Origin: Dongia sedimenti
Lineage (GTDB): Bacteria > Pseudomonadota > Alphaproteobacteria > Dongiales > Dongiaceae
Direction: 5' to 3'
DNA: 64,000 bases
NCBI GenBank assembly: GCA_030715195.1
Contig: JAUYVI010000006.1
Span: forward strand, 248,001-312,000
Shown: positions 25,867 to 34,441 of the stretch, piece after piece
Numbering within the stretch: the first letter of the stretch is position 1
How the letters are laid out: each line of letters opens with the position of its first letter
Position numbers and translations under genes: made by a program
Notes under the pieces: model-generated
Database searches by the model: none
Told to the model about the DNA's origin: nothing
Seen by the model: only the letters and a program-made list of their open reading frames with translations

Positions 25867-26060
25867 GCGGCTCCGAAGATCGGATTTCACTGCACCGCTG
25901 CGCTGAATAACGCCGGCGCGGTGCGGCTCGCTGATGCGTTTTTCGGAGATATCAGGGCCGTTTCTCCGCATTTTTCCGGAACATCGACGCGCGGGCTTCA
26001 TTGGATAAGACAGCGGCGGACGACGTCGCATGTCAGAAATCACGCGCGAAGGAGAAGTGG

Positions 26061-26279
26061 ATGGCGCAGACCCAAGGAGGACGTGGATTCGCCTCGATGG
26101 ATGAAGACAAGCAGCGGGCCATCGCGGCGAAGGGCGGCCATGAGAGCGGCGGCAACTTTCGCAACGATCCGCAGCGCGCGGCCGCGGCCGGACACAAGGG
26201 CGGTCAGGTCAGCGGCGGCAACTTCAAGTTCAACCGCGAACGGGCCGCCGAAGCCGGACGCAAAGGCGGCCTGCGCTAA
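26061..26279 (+). CDS. KGG-repeat stress-induced protein (GsiB/YciG type)
   Basis: 72 residues with three glycine-rich repeats, IAAKGGHESGGNF, GHKGGQVSGGNFKF and GRKGGLR, the con-10/KGG pattern of small hydrophilic stress proteins. ATG 26061 is preceded by AAGGAGAAGTGG. The protein should be intrinsically disordered and cytosolic, and is usually induced by starvation, desiccation or the general stress response. A strong rho-independent terminator follows 64 bp downstream. Confidence 0.9.
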   Translation: MAQTQGGRGFASMDEDKQRAIAAKGGHESGGNFRNDPQRAAAAGHKGGQVSGGNFKFNRERAAEAGRKGGLR

Positions 26280-26342
26280 CGCGCACCCATCCCATCCGGA
26301 GATCTAAGCCGACCTCGTGACAACATCAGGAGGCGAACAAGC

Positions 26343-26381
26343 AGAAGCGGAGAGGCCCATCCTCTCCGCTTCTTGTTTTTT
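26343..26381 (+). terminator. rho-independent terminator after the KGG gene
   Basis: A perfect 13-bp stem (AGAAGCGGAGAGG pairing with CCTCTCCGCTTCT) with the 5-base loop CCCAT is followed on the plus strand by TGTTTTTT. This is the clearest intrinsic terminator in the window and separates the stress genes from the convergent sugar importer. Confidence 0.92.
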
Positions 26382-26398
26382 CACCTCGGCCCGGTGAA

Positions 26399-27328
26399 TT
26401 ACTTGCCGGCGCCGGCGGTCAGGCCCTTGATGATGTAGCGCTCGAGCACGATGCCGATGACCACCAGCGGGGCGATCGCCGAGGTGGCGAGCGCCGCCAT
26501 GGCCCACCAGCTGATGCCCTGGCTGCCGGTCTGGCTGGCGACCATCACCGGCAACGTTTTCGCATTGGTGCCGGTCAGCAAGGCCGCGAAGAAATATTCG
26601 TTCCAGCAGAGGATCAGCGACAGGATGAACGCGGCGACCATGCCGGGCAGTGCTATCGGCAGCACGATCCGGAAGAACACGCCCCAGACCGAGAGCCCGT
26701 CGACCTGGGCCGCCTCGTCGAGCTCGACCGGGATCGTGTCGAACTGGTCGCGCATGATCCAGATGACGATCGGCAGCACCGTCAATGTGTAGAGCAGGAT
26801 GATGCCGATCCGGGTGTCGAGCAGCGCCAACTCCTTGTAGAGCACCAGGAAGGGCAGCGCGAGCACCACCGGCGGCAGGATCAGCTGCGACAGGAAGAAG
26901 AACGAGATGTCCTTGTTCCGCATCCACAGGAACTTGTACTGGAAGCGGCTCAAGCCATAGGCGGCGAGCGAGCCGATCAGCACCGCCAGAAAGGACGCGC
27001 CGCAGGAGGCGATGATGCTGTTCAGGAACCGTCCCAGGAACTCGTCGCGCACGGTCGACACCTGGTCGATCGTGTCGGGCGAGAGGCCGAGGGAGCGCCA
27101 ACCGATCCAGGCCGGCTTGAAGTCCACCCAAGGCACGATGTTGCCCTGGGTCACGTCGCGCGCGGTCTTCAGGGTCGTGGTGATGGTCCAATAGACCGGG
27201 AACAGCGAGACGAAGGCCCAGAAGATCAGCGCGCCATAGATGCCGACGCGCCCCAGGATGCGCTTGTTGCGCTCGGCCGCGGTCTCGCCGGTGTCAACCG
27301 CCATCGTGTTGGGCGTCACGGCCGTCAT
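26399..27328 (-). CDS. sugar ABC transporter permease (MalG/UgpE-like)
   Basis: 309 residues. The first membrane helix lies at about residues 29-50 (IYGALIFWAFVSLFPVYWTI), with a long periplasmic loop after it. The EAA coupling loop reads ELDEAAQVDGLSVWGVFFRI near residue 200, and the C-terminus LERYIIKGLTAGAGK is typical of MalG/UgpE. It begins 1 base after the stop of the partner permease, so the pair is translationally linked. It forms the channel of the importer with that gene and the ATPase at 30525. Confidence 0.92.
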   Translation of the reverse strand: MTAVTPNTMAVDTGETAAERNKRILGRVGIYGALIFWAFVSLFPVYWTITTTLKTARDVTQGNIVPWVDFKPAWIGWRSLGLSPDTIDQVSTVRDEFLGRFLNSIIASCGASFLAVLIGSLAAYGLSRFQYKFLWMRNKDISFFFLSQLILPPVVLALPFLVLYKELALLDTRIGIILLYTLTVLPIVIWIMRDQFDTIPVELDEAAQVDGLSVWGVFFRIVLPIALPGMVAAFILSLILCWNEYFFAALLTGTNAKTLPVMVASQTGSQGISWWAMAALATSAIAPLVVIGIVLERYIIKGLTAGAGK

Positions 27329-27329
27329 C

Positions 27330-28445
27330 TCACGTCACTTTCTTCATGTACTTGCTGACGAAGTTCAGCAGCAGGGTGATGAAGATGATGATCAGCACCA
27401 GGTAGAACATGGCCAGCATCGTGCCGTAGCCGACATTCGAGCGGTCGCGGTACTGGCGGAAAATGTAGCTGGAGACGGAATCGGTGGCGCCGCCGGGACC
27501 GCCATAGGTCATGTTGATGATAATGTCGGCGAGCTTCAGCTTGAAGATGATGCGCAAGATCACCGCGGTCGCCGAAACGGGGAGCATCAGCGGGAAGGTG
27601 ATCCTCCAGAAGGACTGCCAGGGTGTCGCGCCATCGACCCTGGCCGCCTCCTGGACTTCCTTCGGCATGGCCTGCAATCCGGCCAGCAGCAGGATCATGA
27701 TGAAGGGGATCGAGACCCAGGCATCCAGCGCCTCGATGCTGAAGCTCGCGGCCCAGGCCGAGCCGAAGAAGTTGGGCTGGCTCCAGCCGAGCTCCTTGGC
27801 CAGCGCCGCGAGCGGGCCGAAGCGGACTTCCATCAGCGACTTGCCCACCATCCAGGAGACCGCGACCGGGCTCAGCATGAAGGGAATGAGGAAGGCGACG
27901 CGGAAGAATTTGCGGGCGCGGATATCGGCGTTCAGCAGCAGCGCGAGCCCGAACGCGATCGCGTATTCGACCAGCACCATGGCGACGTAGAACACCATGT
28001 TGCCGAGCGCCTTCCAATAGAACGAGTCGTGGAACAGCTCGACCAGGTTGTCGATGCCGTTGAACCGGCGACCCTCGAACGAGCTCAGGTTCCATTCGGT
28101 GAAGGCGATGTAGAGTCCGAAGAAGGTCGGGAAGATCACCACGGCGATGGTGAACAGCGCAGCCGGCAGGATGAACAGCGCACGCTGCCCGGCCTCGCCG
28201 CGAATGATGACTTGCGCGGCGCCGATCGCGATCGCCCAGAGCACATAGGCATAGAGCGCCGGACGCCAGTTGTCGAAATGCATCGGGCCCTGGCCCGCGG
28301 CGCCGAGCGCCTGCACCAGGATGACCAGGCCGAGCAGGATGGTGGCGCCCCAGATCAGGGCCCGGCCCGCGGCCTTGCGCCCCGGTGCGATCGGATCGCC
28401 GAGGATTTCGGTCGTTGATGGGGTTGTTGGGGTCAGGTTCGCCAT
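27330..28445 (-). CDS. sugar ABC transporter permease (MalF/UgpA-like)
   Basis: 371 residues from ATG 28445, which has ACGGAG 4-5 bases upstream; the frame runs 35 codons further up but that part is not conserved-looking. It is longer than a minimal MalF/UgpA permease because of two extra N-terminal hydrophobic segments (ALIWGATILLGLVILVQALG and ALYAYVLWAIAIGAAQVII). The core follows with the EAA loop EVQEAARVDGATPWQSFWRI near residue 265. It lies between the binding protein and its partner permease in one leftward operon. Confidence 0.9.
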   Translation of the reverse strand: MANLTPTTPSTTEILGDPIAPGRKAAGRALIWGATILLGLVILVQALGAAGQGPMHFDNWRPALYAYVLWAIAIGAAQVIIRGEAGQRALFILPAALFTIAVVIFPTFFGLYIAFTEWNLSSFEGRRFNGIDNLVELFHDSFYWKALGNMVFYVAMVLVEYAIAFGLALLLNADIRARKFFRVAFLIPFMLSPVAVSWMVGKSLMEVRFGPLAALAKELGWSQPNFFGSAWAASFSIEALDAWVSIPFIMILLLAGLQAMPKEVQEAARVDGATPWQSFWRITFPLMLPVSATAVILRIIFKLKLADIIINMTYGGPGGATDSVSSYIFRQYRDRSNVGYGTMLAMFYLVLIIIFITLLLNFVSKYMKKVT

Positions 28446-28568
28446 CTGGCTCCGTTCGCATCGCCGCCGATCCGAAGATTTCGAGCGGCGTCCGTTCAAA
28501 TAAACGATCGGCCGGTGACGCTGCAAGCGCCACCGGCCGAAGGGTCTCAATCGTCCGGCGAGAACAGC

Positions 28569-30218
28569 TTAGGCGCCGAGCGAAGCCTTGTAGAGCGCCA
28601 CCTGCTTGTCGCGCCCGATCTGGTCGGTGATCTTCTCCCAGGCCGCCGCGATATTGTCGGCGCCCTGCTGCACCGGCACCTGGCCGGCGAAGATCTTCTG
28701 CAGCTCGTCCTCGGCGGTCGAGTAGTACTGGAAGATGCCGGGGATGCGCGGCTCGATCGCGGCATTCGGATGGTTGTAGGAGTCCTTCTCCGAATTGAGG
28801 TAGCTGGTGATGAAGGCCTCGTCATAGCCCGCCGCCACCCACTCCGCCGTGTTGAAGTGGCTGTTGCGGTAGGGCTGGAAGCCCGAGGGATAGGCCGCGC
28901 ACCACAGCGACAGATCCTTGCCGCCGAGATGGGCCGCCGCCGACCAGGCCGCCTTCTGCTTCTTGGAATCGCTGTCCACGCGGGCCATGACGTACACGCC
29001 CCAGCCGATATAGGCCATGTTGGGCGCGTAGTTCGGACCGCTGGCGAGCTTGTCCCACTTGCCGGTCTTGGCGTTGTAGACGTCGTCCGAGCCGGGCAGG
29101 ATCGAGAAGCCGACCACGTCGCCGATGACCGAGGAATCGCTGGTCTTCGCGTTGGAGCCGACATCGCCCCACCAGGACACCATGCCGCCGACGCCGGCCA
29201 GGAACTGCTGGAAGGCGGTCGTGCCGGGATCGGCGTTGATCTGGTCAGCCGGCTCGTATTGCAGCACATCGACCACGTCCTGGATCGCGCGGACCCAGGC
29301 CGGGTTGTTGATGCGCGGCTTCATGTTGTCGACGTCGAACAGCCAGGCCTTGTCGTCCGGATGCTTCGCGTAAGCCGTGGCGCGCGAGCCCAGGAAGTAG
29401 AAGCCGAAGCCGCCCCAGCCCTTGCACGGGTCGAGATAGCCGAACGCGTCCTGGCCGCCGACCTGCTTGCCCTTGAGGAACTTGGTGACCGCCTGGACCT
29501 GCTGCCAAGTCTTCGGAACGCCCCAATCGCCCTGGCCGCCGCCGTCCTTCCAGGCCTTGGCCAACGCTTCGTCCGTGAAGTAGTCGGTGCGGTAGTTGAA
29601 ATTGTGGCAGTCGCCGTCGCAGGAGATGCGATAGGTCTTGCCGTCCCAGGTGCCGACCGGCGCCTTCAGATAGTCGACATAGTCGTCCATCTCGATCTGC
29701 TTGGCGACCCAGTCCGGCATGACCGAGGCGAGGCCCTTGCCGCAGACGTCGCCTTCGAACGGCGCGCCCATCTCGATGATGTCGAAATCGACGGTACCGG
29801 TCGCGATCGCCTGCTGCAGGCGCGGATTGTAGTCGGCCTGGGCGAGATCGATCCAGGTGATCTTGGCGCCGGTATAGGCCTCCCACGGCTTCAGGAAGCC
29901 GCGATACAGGAAATTATGCTGGTTCTGGTTGTTCAGGCCCATGAAGGTGAGCTCGACGCCCTTGAACTCGCCTTCCTTGATCGACTCCTTGGTCGCGTTG
30001 AGGCACATCTCGCCGACTTTCTGCCAGTCGGCATCGGTCGGCGAACCCGCGCCGACGCCCGGGATCTTCAACAGATCCGCACGGAAATCGGCGCGCGCGT
30101 CCTTGGGGAACGAGCCCAGCGTGGCGGCGCCGGCGGCGAGGGCGGTCGCCCCGGCCATGCCCTTCAGCACCTGCCGGCGGCTTGCCTGCATGGCGAGTTC
30201 ATAGATATGGCTTTTCAT
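28569..30218 (-). CDS. sugar-type ABC substrate-binding protein, Tat-exported
   Basis: 549 residues, long for a family 1 extracellular binding protein. ATG 30218 has a perfect ribosome site (GGGGAGGAAG). The N-terminus SRRQVLKGMAGATALAAGAA (residues 13-32) is a twin-arginine signal. The mature protein has ELTFMGLNNQNQHNFLYRGF, VDFDIIEMGAPFEGDV and GVGGMVSWWGDVG, and paired cysteines in RISCDGDCHNF. Neighbours (two MalFG-type permeases, a MalK-type ATPase, a FucU-type mutarotase and a ribokinase) suggest a sugar ligand, possibly a pentose or deoxyhexose. Confidence 0.9.
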   Translation of the reverse strand: MKSHIYELAMQASRRQVLKGMAGATALAAGAATLGSFPKDARADFRADLLKIPGVGAGSPTDADWQKVGEMCLNATKESIKEGEFKGVELTFMGLNNQNQHNFLYRGFLKPWEAYTGAKITWIDLAQADYNPRLQQAIATGTVDFDIIEMGAPFEGDVCGKGLASVMPDWVAKQIEMDDYVDYLKAPVGTWDGKTYRISCDGDCHNFNYRTDYFTDEALAKAWKDGGGQGDWGVPKTWQQVQAVTKFLKGKQVGGQDAFGYLDPCKGWGGFGFYFLGSRATAYAKHPDDKAWLFDVDNMKPRINNPAWVRAIQDVVDVLQYEPADQINADPGTTAFQQFLAGVGGMVSWWGDVGSNAKTSDSSVIGDVVGFSILPGSDDVYNAKTGKWDKLASGPNYAPNMAYIGWGVYVMARVDSDSKKQKAAWSAAAHLGGKDLSLWCAAYPSGFQPYRNSHFNTAEWVAAGYDEAFITSYLNSEKDSYNHPNAAIEPRIPGIFQYYSTAEDELQKIFAGQVPVQQGADNIAAAWEKITDQIGRDKQVALYKASLGA

Positions 30219-30524
30219 CGACTGCTTCCTCCCCGGAAGAATTTCTGTTTTCGTGCTCCGCAAGGACCGTTCATTCAAAACCCAGGAATGGGCCGAGAAA
30301 ATCGGTTTTGCGGGGAAAGAAGTATTGAAGCAGTTGCGCGGAGTGTCAATAAACTCTCTATTCATCAGCAAAGAGTGACGGCGTGACCGCACCTGCGAAA
30401 TGAACCATGATGGTCCCGTTCCCCAGGGCGTTTCCCGCGGGCGTCGGGCGGTTACCGATAGACTTCGGCCAGGGCGTCGGGTAGTTCAGTTTGGCAAGAA
30501 TCGCTTGAGCGTAAGGGAGGAAGA
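30219..30524. promoter_or_regulatory. divergent control region of the sugar importer
   Basis: 306 bases separate the leftward importer operon from the rightward ATPase-fucU-rbsK operon. The left half (30240-30370) is AT-rich and includes runs such as AAGAAGTATTGAAGC and AATAAACTCTCTATTC, where both promoters probably lie. A short inverted repeat GAGAAAATCGGTTTTG lies at 30296-30311. The right half has a direct repeat GGGCGTCGGG (twice, around 30437 and 30474). No gene is supported and no dedicated regulator gene is adjacent. Confidence 0.35.
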
Positions 30525-31577
30525 ATGGCGCAGGTAACCATCCGCGGGGTGCGCAAGACATTCGGTGCCGTCGATGTGATCCACGGCGTCGATCTCGACA
30601 TCACGGATGGCGAGTTCGTCGTGCTGGTCGGTCCCTCGGGCTGCGGCAAGTCCACCCTGCTCCGCATGATCGCCGGCCTCGAGACCATCAGCGCCGGCAC
30701 GATCCAGATCGGCGACCGGGTGGTGAACCATCTGCCCCCGGCCCAGCGCGACATCGCCATGGTGTTCCAGAATTATGCGCTCTATCCGCATATGACGGTC
30801 GCCGACAATATGGCCTTCGCCTTGAAACTCCGGAAGACCGACGCCGCCACGGTCAACGACCGCGTTCAGCGGGCGGCCGACATCCTCGGCCTGAAACCCT
30901 ATCTCGCCCGCTATCCGCGCCAGCTCTCCGGCGGCCAGCGCCAGCGCGTCGCCATGGGCCGCGCCATCGTCCGCGATCCCCAGGTGTTCCTGTTCGACGA
31001 GCCGCTCTCCAACCTCGACGCCAAGCTGCGCGTGCAGATGCGCACCGAGATCAAGGAGCTGCACCAGCGGCTGAAGACCACCACCATCTTCGTCACCCAC
31101 GACCAGATCGAAGCCATGACCATGGCCGACCGGATCGTGGTCATGCATGACGGCATCATCGAGCAGATCGGCACGCCGCTCGAGCTCTATGACAGCCCGC
31201 GCAATCTGTTCGTCGCCGGCTTCATCGGCTCGCCGGCCATGAACTTCCTGAAAGGCAACGCCAAGGGCGACGGCTCGGTGGAAGTCGGGGGCGCGCGCCT
31301 GCCGGTGGCCGGCCGCCATTCGGTGACCGACGGCCAGCCGGTGGTCTACGGCATCCGCCCGGAACATCTCGAGCTTGCCAATGACGGCTTCCCGGCCAAG
31401 GTCGCGGTGATCGAGCCGACCGGCTCGGAAACCATGGTGGTCGTGCGCGTGGGCGAGGAGGAAGTGGTCGCTCTGTTCCGCGAGCGCCACCAGTTCGCGC
31501 CCGGCCAGACCGTCCATCTGCGTCCGCGCGTCGATCAGGTCCACCTGTTCGACAGCCAGTCCGGGCAGCGGGTCTAA
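30525..31577 (+). CDS. ugpC: sugar ABC transporter ATP-binding protein (MalK/UgpC type)
   Basis: 350 residues, all motifs intact: Walker A GPSGCGKST, Q-loop MVFQNYALYPHM, signature LSGGQRQRVAMGRAIVRDP, Walker B FLFDEPLSNLDAKLR, and the switch His in VTHDQIEAMTMADR. The C-terminal regulatory OB domains follow (GIRPEHLELAND, VVVRVGEEEVVALF). Start ATG 30525 has AAGGGAGGAAG before it. The symbol marks the family (ugpC/malK/msmX type ATPases serve several importers), not glycerol-phosphate specificity. It begins an operon with fucU- and rbsK-like genes. Confidence 0.92.
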   Translation: MAQVTIRGVRKTFGAVDVIHGVDLDITDGEFVVLVGPSGCGKSTLLRMIAGLETISAGTIQIGDRVVNHLPPAQRDIAMVFQNYALYPHMTVADNMAFALKLRKTDAATVNDRVQRAADILGLKPYLARYPRQLSGGQRQRVAMGRAIVRDPQVFLFDEPLSNLDAKLRVQMRTEIKELHQRLKTTTIFVTHDQIEAMTMADRIVVMHDGIIEQIGTPLELYDSPRNLFVAGFIGSPAMNFLKGNAKGDGSVEVGGARLPVAGRHSVTDGQPVVYGIRPEHLELANDGFPAKVAVIEPTGSETMVVVRVGEEEVVALFRERHQFAPGQTVHLRPRVDQVHLFDSQSGQRV

Positions 31578-31606
31578 CCACAAAAAAATCGAGGGGAGTC
31601 TCTGGG

Positions 31607-32065
31607 ATGCTGAAGGGGATCCATCCGCTGTTGAACGCGGACGTGCTCTACGCACTGCGCGCCATGGGCCATGGCGATTATCTGGTCCTGTCCGACACCA
31701 ACTTTCCGTCGGATTCGATCGCCCGCCAGACCACGCTGGGCACGCTGCTGCGCATGGACAACTGCACCTCGGCGGAAGCCGCGGCGGCGGTGCTGAGCGT
31801 CATGCCGTTGGACAGCTTCATCGACGACGCGGCCGGCCGCATGGAAGTCGTCGGCAAGCCCAAGGAGATTCCCGCGGTCCAGAAGGAAGTGCAGAAGGCG
31901 ATCGACGCCGCCGAGGGCAAGTCCTGGCCGCTGGTCCCGATCGAGCGCTTCGCCTTCTATGAGAAAGCCAAGGGCGCGTATTGCGTGATCCAGACCGGTG
32001 AGCGCCGCTTCTATGGCTGCTTCATCCTGACCAAGGGGGTCATCTCGCCGGACGTGAAGTACTAG
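31607..32065 (+). CDS. RbsD/FucU family sugar mutarotase (FucU-like)
   Basis: 152 residues. MLKGIHPLLNADVLYALRAM at the N-terminus, GHGDYLVLSDTNFPSDS with the catalytic His, and RFAFYEKAKGAYCVIQTGER near residue 120 are characteristic of FucU rather than RbsD. The family interconverts sugar anomers (L-fucose mutarotase in E. coli), making the form used by the next enzyme. Its place between the importer ATPase and the ribokinase-like kinase suggests it prepares the imported sugar for phosphorylation or oxidation. Confidence 0.9.
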   Translation: MLKGIHPLLNADVLYALRAMGHGDYLVLSDTNFPSDSIARQTTLGTLLRMDNCTSAEAAAAVLSVMPLDSFIDDAAGRMEVVGKPKEIPAVQKEVQKAIDAAEGKSWPLVPIERFAFYEKAKGAYCVIQTGERRFYGCFILTKGVISPDVKY

Positions 32066-32074
32066 ATCGGCCCC

Positions 32075-33007
32075 ATGTCCGACCCCAACTCCATCGTCAT
32101 CCTCGGCGTCTTCGTCGCCGACACCGCCTATCGCGCGCCGCGCCCGCCGCGTATGGGCGAGACCATTCTCGGCACCAGCTTCGCACTGGGACCGGGCGGC
32201 AAGGGCTCGAACCAGGCGGTGGCCGCGGCCAAGGTGGGCGGCAACGTCACCTTCATCACCAAGCTCGGCACGGATCCGTTCGCCGACATGGCGCTCGCCA
32301 CCTGGAAGGCGGCGGGCGTCACGCCCGCGGTTACCCAGATGACCGACAACTACACCGGTGCCGCCTACATCTTCATCGAGGAGTCGACCGGCAACAACGC
32401 GATCATCGTCTGCCCGGGCGCCGCGACCACGATCAGCGCCGCCGACATGGACGCGCGGGCCGATCTCATCAAATCGGCCTCGGTCTTCGTGACCCAGCTC
32501 GAGCAACCCTTGCCCGCAGCGCTGCGCGCCTTGGAGATCGCCAAGACGGCCGGCGCCACGACCATCCTCAATCCGGCCCCGGCGGCGCCGCTGGAGGATC
32601 GCGTCTTTTCGCTTTGCGACTACGTGACTCCGAACGAGACGGAGACCGAAGCGCTGACCGGCCTGAAGGTGGATTCGGTCGACAGCGCCCGCAAGGCGGC
32701 AGACGTGCTGCTGCGCAAAGGGGCCGGCGCCGCCATCATCACCCTCGGCGAGGCGGGCGCGCTGCTGCACACCGATCGCCGCTCCGAGCTTATTCCCGCC
32801 TTCAAGGTGGGACCGGTGGTCGAGACCACCGGCGCCGGCGACGCCTTCAATGGCGGCTTCGCGACGGCGCTGTCCCGCGGCATGGCGCCGATGGCCGCGG
32901 TGCGCTTCGGCTGCGCGGTCGCCGGCATTTCGGTGACAAGGCCGGGCACCGCGCCCTCGATGCCGAGCCTGGCGGAAGTCGAGCAGGTGCTCGCCGCCGC
33001 GCGGTAG
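32075..33007 (+). CDS. rbsK: ribokinase-like PfkB-family sugar kinase
   Basis: 310 residues. The N-terminus GVFVADTAYRAPRPPRMGET, then GPGGKGSNQAVAAAKVG (PfkB signature 1), and near the C-terminus VVETTGAGDAFNGGFATAL (signature 2, with catalytic Asp in GAGDAF) identify the ribokinase branch. It should phosphorylate ribose or a related pentose or hexose at the terminal hydroxyl. It starts 9 bp after the mutarotase gene and ends the operon. I am sure of the family, less sure that ribose is the substrate, since a FucU rather than an RbsD partner is encoded. Confidence 0.88.
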   Translation: MSDPNSIVILGVFVADTAYRAPRPPRMGETILGTSFALGPGGKGSNQAVAAAKVGGNVTFITKLGTDPFADMALATWKAAGVTPAVTQMTDNYTGAAYIFIEESTGNNAIIVCPGAATTISAADMDARADLIKSASVFVTQLEQPLPAALRALEIAKTAGATTILNPAPAAPLEDRVFSLCDYVTPNETETEALTGLKVDSVDSARKAADVLLRKGAGAAIITLGEAGALLHTDRRSELIPAFKVGPVVETTGAGDAFNGGFATALSRGMAPMAAVRFGCAVAGISVTRPGTAPSMPSLAEVEQVLAAAR

Positions 33008-33014
33008 ACCGCGC

Positions 33015-33200
33015 TCAGGCGTCCTCGAGTGTCAGGGCGCCCGGTGCCGGGATTGCGTTGTCGTCCTGCAGCCAGGCCGGCACGTAATCCGGCACCCGCA
33101 CCGCGTCCCTGCTGATGCAGGCCGAGAGCAGGGCGGCCGCCGCCAGGCAAAGCACGCGCCGAACCCACGCAGAAAGTTCCTGCGTCGCTTCGAATTGCAC
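33015..33200 (-). CDS. small predicted lipoprotein
   Basis: 61 residues. A hydrophobic segment VLCLAAAALLSAC (residues 16-28) ends in a lipobox (LSAC), so Cys 28 would be lipidated. The mature peptide of about 34 residues is ISRDAVRVPDYVPAWLQDDN and a short acidic tail. GTG 33200 is supported by AGGAG eight bases upstream; the N-region is rather long. It is convergent with the ribokinase gene. Short entericidin-like lipoproteins of this kind are common; no function can be assigned. Confidence 0.55.
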   Translation of the reverse strand: MQFEATQELSAWVRRVLCLAAAALLSACISRDAVRVPDYVPAWLQDDNAIPAPGALTLEDA

Positions 33201-33455
33201 GTTTCATGCTCCTTGAAATGCGGTACCGGATCGGCCCGCCGACCGGGTTGAACCTGGATCCCGCCGCCGTCTGGATTCAAGCGCGATCGGCTACGCGTCG
33301 CATAAGGATGGCATAAGGAAGGGTCTTTATGCTGTCACTACGCTGACTGCGGTGCTTCCCGCTCGAACCCTTATGCGGCTTTGCCCAGCTTAGGGGCAGG
33401 CCGGTGCGCGGGCTTCCGAATGCCGGTCGAACAAGGGCAGTTCAGCGGGACAGAC

Positions 33456-34007
33456 ATGTCCATGCGCATTATCACCTCCGCCTTTCGCATCGCGCCGGAG
33501 GCGGCCGTCTCGACCGGTTCGGTCGAGCGGCTCTATGGCCGCGTGTTCGGGCCTGCGCGTTTTCGGAAGGCCTCGCATCGCTACCGCACCGGTCTCGCAC
33601 CGCTTGCCGAATTGAGCTGGATCGCGCGGACCGACGACGCCATCGTCGGCGCCATCCGCTATTGGTCGATCCTGGTGGGCGGGGAGCGCGCGCGCGCGCT
33701 GCTGCTCGGTCCGCTCGCAGTCGCGCCGGATTGCGAGGACCGCGGCATCGGCCGTGCACTTGTCCTGAAGACGTTGGATCTCGCCGCAGCGGCCGGGCAC
33801 GACCTGGTTCTGCTGGTCGGAGATCCGGAATACTACGACCGCTTCGGATTCGTCCCGGCGACGCCTTACGGTTTCGTCATGCCCGGCGAATCCCGGCCCG
33901 AGCGGCTTCAGGTGCTCTCCTTGCAGGGTAGACCGCTCGAGCGCGCCGGCGGCGTGCTCCGGCGAGTCTCCGCGCAACCCGCCGCCCGCCAGTCGCGGGC
34001 GTCCTGA
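33456..34007 (+). CDS. GNAT N-acetyltransferase (YhbS-like)
   Basis: 183 residues from ATG 33456, with AGCGGGA as ribosome site. The acetyl-CoA-binding core is LLLGPLAVAPDCEDRGIGRA near residues 80-99, with the Q/RxxGxG pattern as DRGIGRA. It is followed by LVLLVGDPEYYDRFGFVPAT, the YhbS-type C-terminal half. The substrate of such enzymes cannot be read from sequence. The hypothetical gene at 34022 follows closely. Confidence 0.8.
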   Translation: MSMRIITSAFRIAPEAAVSTGSVERLYGRVFGPARFRKASHRYRTGLAPLAELSWIARTDDAIVGAIRYWSILVGGERARALLLGPLAVAPDCEDRGIGRALVLKTLDLAAAAGHDLVLLVGDPEYYDRFGFVPATPYGFVMPGESRPERLQVLSLQGRPLERAGGVLRRVSAQPAARQSRAS

Positions 34008-34021
34008 TCATGGAGGTCCGT

Positions 34022-34441
34022 ATGCAACTCGGTGCCCATCGCTTTCAATCTTTCTCGCGAGGCTTCATGTCCATGGTCCTGATCGCCGATTCGAAGCACC
34101 ACACGCGGACAGCGGCGCAGCCGGCGACGCTGCCGGTCCGCTGCAAGCTGTTCGGGCCGGGGCGGGAGGACTGGAATCGCGGCCTCCGCGAGCTCCGGTG
34201 GACGATCCTCCGCGAGGGCTGGCTGAGCCGGCTGGCCGATGGTGCCACCCGCCTGCATGGTATCCTCGGCGTCGACCTGCGTCTTGACGCGGCTCAGACC
34301 GCGCGCATCAGCCGCGAGGGGTTGAAGATCACGGCTTCGGAACTGGAGATCGATGTCGGCGCCGATGCCTTCGCCAAGGCGCTGGCGCAGCTACCGCCTT
34401 CCGGGACCGTGCTGCCGTTCCCGCGCCGCGGCGTCAGGTGA
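34022..34441 (+). CDS. hypothetical protein
   Basis: 139 residues from ATG 34022, which has GGAGG five bases before it; an in-frame ATG at 34010 is possible. The chain is basic at the N-terminus and contains REDWNRGLRELRWTILREGW followed by a predicted helix around LSRLADGATRLHGILGVD. No signal, membrane segment or known motif is seen. It overlaps the convergent dienelactone hydrolase gene by 8 bases and probably shares a transcript with the GNAT gene upstream. Confidence 0.5.
   Translation: MQLGAHRFQSFSRGFMSMVLIADSKHHTRTAAQPATLPVRCKLFGPGREDWNRGLRELRWTILREGWLSRLADGATRLHGILGVDLRLDAAQTARISREGLKITASELEIDVGADAFAKALAQLPPSGTVLPFPRRGVR

Noticed and set aside
27240-30386. Long plus-strand frames opposite the sugar importer permeases and binding protein
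   Set aside because: Antisense shadows rich in Asp, Arg and His; the minus-strand proteins are typical permeases and a Tat-exported receptor.
33032-33280. 82-codon minus-strand frame overlapping the small lipoprotein
   Set aside because: Shifted frame of the same region; the lipoprotein frame has a lipobox and a well-spaced AGGAG.
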